Assembly: GCA_003640385.1 (NCBI GenBank)
Contig: RCAB01000550.1
Span: 1-39,233 of the forward strand
Length of the DNA: 39,233 nt
Direction of reading: 5' to 3'
DNA from: Setaria digitata
Lineage: Eukaryota; Nematoda; Chromadorea; Rhabditida; Setariidae
Numbering within the stretch: position 1 is the stretch's first letter; every line of letters begins with the position of its first letter. Of this stretch, positions 34,600 to 39,233 are shown one piece after another. The translations under genes and the position numbers were made by a program. The notes beneath the pieces were generated by a model, which did no database searches, was not told the origin of the DNA, and saw only the letters and a program-made list of their open reading frames with translations.

Positions 34600-37232
34600 A
34601 TGGCATGCTGGACAGTTTCACTAAACGGTGGCCCAAAACGTGTAAATCAAGCAGCTGCTGCAATTGGTAGCACAATTTATTCATTTGGTGGTTGCTGCTG
34701 TGATAACAATTATATTAATTCAGAACTGGATGAAACTTTCGGCGTACACGTCCTAAATACCTGTTTGTTCTTCTTTTTTTTTTCTCCTCTCTCTCTGCTT
34801 CATTTTTTTTTTTTTTTTTTTTGTTGCCTTTAATTAATTTCCTTAAACACTAATTAAATTAAAAATTTTTTACTAAAAAAGTTTTATCAGTTAAATATTG
34901 TCTTGAGTTTTCTTTTCTTTTTTTTTTTTTGTTAATTTATGTAATCAGTTGATGGATTTTATTTGTTGTACTGTAAACGAGCAATAATTAAATGCATCAG
35001 AAATGTTTCATTTTATGCATTAACAGTTTCTGTTATTTTCTTTATTATCATTTTTTCTTGCTTAAAAATTTATAAATTACATTGATATCAAAACCACTGA
35101 GAGCGAAATTACTACTGATAGCAAAGTGTTTCCAGCTTCTTTTTTTTAATGCATTGCGAAAGATGAAAGAAGGAGAAAGAAAAAACAATGAAACATTTAA
35201 AACGGTTGATAGATAATAGTTTTATTACGAGTACATCGAAGTTCATAAATATGCATTTAAAAAAAAGGAGAAAATGCTGAAGAAATAATAATTTAAATTA
35301 GTTAAAAAAGGAAAAACTAATTTGATAACTGGAAAAAATGTGATGAAGTCTTAAACTATTTTATAAGAGATACTTGTATTTCATTTAATTATCTTCTCTT
35401 CTGCATTCTCCCTTTGATTTCTTCTACTAAATAATTTTTTGAAGAAAAAAAGTGTATTTTTATTTTTAAAATGAAATAATATTTTTTATTCTCAATTATA
35501 ATACTATATTTTCTTACTTTTTGCCCTTTTTTTTTTGCTCCAAACTTTCTTTCATTTTGATAATGATATTAACAAATTCAGTATCATTTTCTTTTCTACA
35601 AAAAATTTAATTGCTGATTTCTTGCTTCTTTTTTTTTTTTTAGCTACCTATCGTTGGAAACGTTTGCGCACAAGACGACTTAGACCAAGTCAGAATCGTG
35701 ATATATCACCTGGTCGTGATCCATCAAGTTTACCGTACGGTGAAACACCAACAAAAAGAGTTGGACACACAGCTGTGGCATATGAAGGAAAAATTTATTT
35801 ATGGGGTGGCTACTGTACAGCAACTTCTAGTTTATGCTCAAAAGTTTACTGCTTTAATCCATGTATTTTTTCCGAAAGTTAATTTTAAAACTTCCAAGAA
35901 AGAAGAAATGTGCATAATTTTGTGCTAGTTATTAAGAAAAAAAAAGAACAAGTAATAGAAATTAAATGTTTCATTCCAAATATTCTTTAAATGTAGGTGT
36001 AAGATGTTCTGTGACTTTGTGGTTTTGAAATTTGAAAATTAAATAGTTAAAAAGTTGAATTAAGTAATTGAGTTTTGAATTTTTTCTTTTTTCCCAGTAA
36101 TAAGAATTATGAGAGATATTTAGAAAAAATAATTATTGTCGATGAAATGAAAAAAAAAGACAACACAATGGGCGATTTATGATTGTAGATAAAATCATGA
36201 CTTTAATTTCGAATTATTCGTTTATTTCGAGAATCCTTTTTTTTTTTACTTTTCAGTAAGAAGAACTTGGTCAGTTATACCAAGCGATGGTGATACACCA
36301 CCTGGACGTACAAGACATACCGCTGTGGTATTTAATGATATGATGATCATTTATGGTGGTCGAGATGATCACGCACCAACGTTAGTTAAATTAATTAATA
36401 GCTGTGTTATTGATCAACAGTTTCATCTAAGAAAAAAAAAATTGAAATTTAAAATTTGTGAATTGAAAACACTAAAAAAATTTGTCTAGAATTAAATTCA
36501 TTTTTTAGGCTACCCAATGATGTCTGGGCATATAATTTTAAGACAAGAAAATGGTATGGAATGGCTCTTTATGTAAGTTTGCTGATTTCGTTTCTCCGCA
36601 AATGGTATGAATTGATGTGGTAGCTTTTAAAACTGCAATTAAGCAAAAAAAAAAAACTTGGTAATTTACGAGTAGAAAGAAGAAAAGAAAATGAGTTTTT
36701 TTTTTTTTGTAATGAACATTTGGTTAATTTTGTTTTAATTTGGTAAAAAAAAGGCAGAAATAAGATTATTTAGGGGCAAATACCACGAGGACGTGAATGT
36801 CATACAGCATGTGTAATTGATGGAAAAATGTACGTATTTGGTGGAGTTGATGAATCTGATGATGAATTATATTTGGATGTATTAAATTTAAGAGAAGGTT
36901 ACTGGGAGACACCAGAAATCTTTGGTGACCAGCCGTCTGGTAGACGTGATCCGTGTTCCTGTAAGTGTTTTCCTAGTAATATATTTTTTTCTTTGTTATA
37001 TTGAAATGAATAATTTATAAAAATATTTCTATGGAATATTTCTAGGTTTAAAACGGATTTAAATTTTTCAAGAATGAAAAGAATTTGCTTTCTCTTTTTT
37101 TTTCCCTTGATATATTTTGAATTGAATGATTTATTAAAATATTTATTGTTATAAATTTTCTGCAGAATTTAAAAAATTTGTTTTCTTTTTTGCTTTATTT
37201 TCATTTATTTGTCTATTTATAGAATGTTCTAC

Positions 37233-37263
<31 letters not shown>

Positions 37264-38642
37264 TGATTAGTTAATAACTAATAACAATCAATTAGTTTTT
37301 AAGATAATATTTTAGGGGTATATCAAGAGAAAATGTATTTATTTGGTGGTTGTCAACAGAGCGATGAAGAATACTTAGCAACACTTCATGAATTTGACCC
37401 AAGGACATCGATGTGGCAAGAATGTAAGCCAATTGGTTTAGTAGGCCCAGAAGGACGACAACGACATTGTGGTGTAATTGTTGGCAGTAGAGCTTTCATA
37501 TTCAGTGGATTAGCGTAAGCGATTAATCCATAATTGATAATATATACATATATGTCATAATATACAATATATATATATTAGTATATTATGATAATATGTA
37601 TGTATATATTATTCCTTATTATCTCTTAAAAATAAGCGTTTAATTTGTTATATAAATTGAGGAGAAAAATACTTGAAATATATATATATAATTAATCGCT
37701 TATATATATGATATATATATATATATATGTATATATGTATATGTGAAAAGTATAATTATATGTATATATATAGTATATATATAATTTGGTTATGTAAATC
37801 AAAGATTCGTTTTTTTCCTTACATTTTATTTATCATTCATTATAAAATCCACTGTGAAAGTATTTTTCTCCTCAATTTATTAATTAATTTGACACTAATA
37901 TTAATTTTTTCAATACAGTTAATTTGATCAAACAATTTCATCCTCATTATTGTAACTTTAACAAATCAAAGGTACGGATTATTTTTCAGATTCCAAATTG
38001 CTTCTTATAAAAAAAAAATGCAGCATTTTAGATCCATCATCACACTTGATAGCAATTTTGGCTTTGGATGCTTAATCGAAATTTGTGATCTTCATGTTCT
38101 TAACTACGGTTTGTCTTTAATGCAAAATATATCAGGCATAAATAGCAAATAAGTAAATAAAGGGAAAATTTATTTCGAAAAACTAATTTTCATCGTATAT
38201 ATTTTTTCATGGGCTTTTTTCATTTATTGATTTTGTTATTAACATATAAATCTATTCATGGATATTATAAAATTTATTCTTCTAGACTGGAAGTTAAAAG
38301 AACTTTCAGCTCATGCCATAATGCGATATGGACTAATTAAAGATGCTTTTAATGTTATTCCTGCTGATTTAAGGTATCACAGTTGCTTTCTAATCCTCCT
38401 TATTCTGATTTATTGTATTTCTTTTTAATGCATGTCTGAAATTCTCGATTTAGAAATTAAGACCAAAGGCTGGAAAATTTTAATTTGCATTTTTTTTTAA
38501 CTTCAGATACTAAAATTATTTAAAAATTTAGAATTTTTAATCAGTTAATTGTTAAATTTTAGAAAATTTAATCAATGCAATAAATTAATTAAATTTCAGT
38601 TATTACCTTCGCATGATGACACTGCCGAATTATACAATGTAA
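34600..38642 (+). CDS. klhdc3: KLHDC3-like kelch protein (Cullin-2 ligase receptor), nine exons
   Basis: Exons: 34600-34762, 35644-35862, 36257-36380, 36509-36572, 36774-36960, 37316-37514, 38032-38108, 38286-38373 and 38600-38642. All introns are GT..AG and in phase, giving 387 residues; vertebrate KLHDC3 is close to this length. The N-terminus (MACWTVSLNGGPKRVNQAAA) is highly similar to KLHDC3. Kelch di-glycines are at residues 30-31, 109-110, 161-162, 213-214 and 263-264. The sixth blade has FSG (315-317) in place of FGG. A basic, Pro-rich insertion of about ten residues (around 63-92) follows blade 1. The end (LKELSAHAIMRY, then NVIPADL, residues 348-373) fits a BC box and Cul2 box, the Elongin/Cullin-2 docking region. 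In the family the propeller reads C-terminal degrons of substrates. An unspliced reading of each exon stops early, so the gene is visible only after splicing. Expected location: nucleus/cytosol. Confidence 0.92.
34763..35643 (+). other. Intron 1 of the kelch gene
   Basis: This 881-bp intron has a GTTTGT donor and a TTTTAG acceptor. Just past its donor it holds a pyrimidine-rich stretch with 20 T at 34803-34822, and the acceptor lies behind about 14 consecutive T. I see no exon or RNA gene inside. Confidence 0.8.
37233..37261. repeat. Run of 29 A in kelch intron 5
   Basis: A pure A homopolymer inside the 355-bp fifth intron, 54 bp before the acceptor of exon 6. Runs of the same recorded length occur at 3602-3630 (T) and 11729-11757 (A). 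Long homopolymers are error-prone in sequencing, so the lengths are unreliable. Confidence 0.9.
37515..38031 (+). repeat. Kelch intron 6 with nested inverted repeats and AT microsatellite
   Basis: This 517-bp intron carries two perfect inverted pairs. TAAGCGATTAAT at 37516-37527, overlapping the 5' splice site, pairs with ATTAATCGCTTA at 37691-37702. A 23-bp arm at 37652-37674 (containing AAATTGAGGAGAAAAATACT) pairs with 37858-37880. The pairs interleave. (AT)n/(TATG)n microsatellite DNA fills about 37540-37612 and 37677-37792. This could be a decayed foldback insertion. Confidence 0.7.
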
Positions 38643-39233
38643 GGTAGCGTGTTGAATTCGAAATACGAAATTAAACGAATTAATTTCAAAATTTATCATT
38701 TTTTTTCCGTCAGTTGGAAAAATAGGCTATTTTAGGTGCATAGAGTAACTTACGCTCATAATATTTCATTTTTCATTCTTATCTGCTTGTCCTGAATTTC
38801 TTCTTTATTTCCAAAATCACTTGTTCAATTACCATTTTTGATGAAATTATCACATCATCATATTGATAATTTGATTTTAGCCACTGATCTTGATCTCATC
38901 AAAGTGCATTTTTTCTTTTTCCATTTTGCATGAAAATTTAGTCAAAAATATTTATTCCACTGAAGAATTCTTTTTTTTTGTCCCATCAACAAAAACGCTT
39001 TCGACTTCAGTTATTTGAATCTAACTTTTTTTTCTCCTTAGAAACTGTCAAAAAATTCATTTTAATACTTTTTATTCTTTGAAGATGAAATAGTCATTTT
39101 TTTTTTCATCTGATAATGTTCTTTCAGCTTTTCCCTATGAAAAATTTGGTAACATCTGTTATCACAGTGTTTTTTCTTTCTTTTTCTTAATACATTTTGA
39201 TTTCTTATTTCCCAATCTAAATATTTCATCAAT
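38643..39233. other. 3' flank of the kelch gene
   Basis: No AATAAA is seen after the stop codon. An ATTAAA variant lies at 38670-38675, 28 bp beyond the stop, and is a weak candidate for the polyadenylation signal. The rest is T-rich sequence with no recognisable exon up to the window end. Confidence 0.4.

Noticed and set aside
35698..35928. 76-codon open frame on the + strand
   Set aside because: It is an alternative frame over kelch exon 2 and its donor; the kelch frame has the family motifs.
27713..38642. The two genes as one operon
   Set aside because: They are on the same strand, but about 3.6 kb separates the first stop codon from the second start codon, much more than usual nematode operon spacing, and no trans-splice acceptor is seen just before the kelch start.

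Overview
The window is very A+T-rich (by eye about three quarters A/T). It is crowded with homopolymer A/T runs and simple repeats, and it contains two well-supported intron-containing protein genes, both on the + strand. Short GT..AG introns, a TTTCAG acceptor 11 nt before a start codon (the usual look of nematode spliced-leader addition) and the character of the proteins suggest a nematode nuclear genome. A filarial worm is my best guess. That assignment is inference from style; no sequence in the window proves it.

Layout. Positions 1 to about 490 are a GAT-rich degenerate minisatellite. From about 490 to 27,700 I find no convincing gene. This 27 kb holds poly-A/T tracts, TAA and GT microsatellites, several short or degenerate tandem duplications (around 6.1-6.7, 15.7, 18.8, 19.2 and 20.85 kb) and one small, relatively GC-richer island with hairpins near 5.9-6.1 kb. 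One open frame at 16,928 and one at 2,128 look slightly more protein-like than the rest and are listed at low confidence.

Genes. Positions 27,713-30,944 encode a secreted saposin-like (SapB) protein of 194 residues in three exons, reconstructed here from splice sites and reading phase. Positions 34,600-38,642 encode a 387-residue six-kelch-repeat protein in nine exons. It matches KLHDC3 along its whole length, including the C-terminal BC-box/Cul2-box region that marks Cullin-2 ubiquitin-ligase substrate receptors. The interval of about 3.6 kb between the genes is too long for an ordinary nematode operon, and I see no functional link between a secreted lipid/membrane-binding protein and an intracellular ubiquitin-ligase adaptor.

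The most notable non-coding structure is a foldback (MITE-like) element of about 310 bp at 34,190-34,500. Its ~74-bp terminal inverted repeats are nearly perfect, and it ends 100 bp before the kelch gene start codon. A second, smaller inverted-repeat structure lies in intron 6 of the same gene. I did not find a convincing new biological system. The structures below are the best candidates for a second look.
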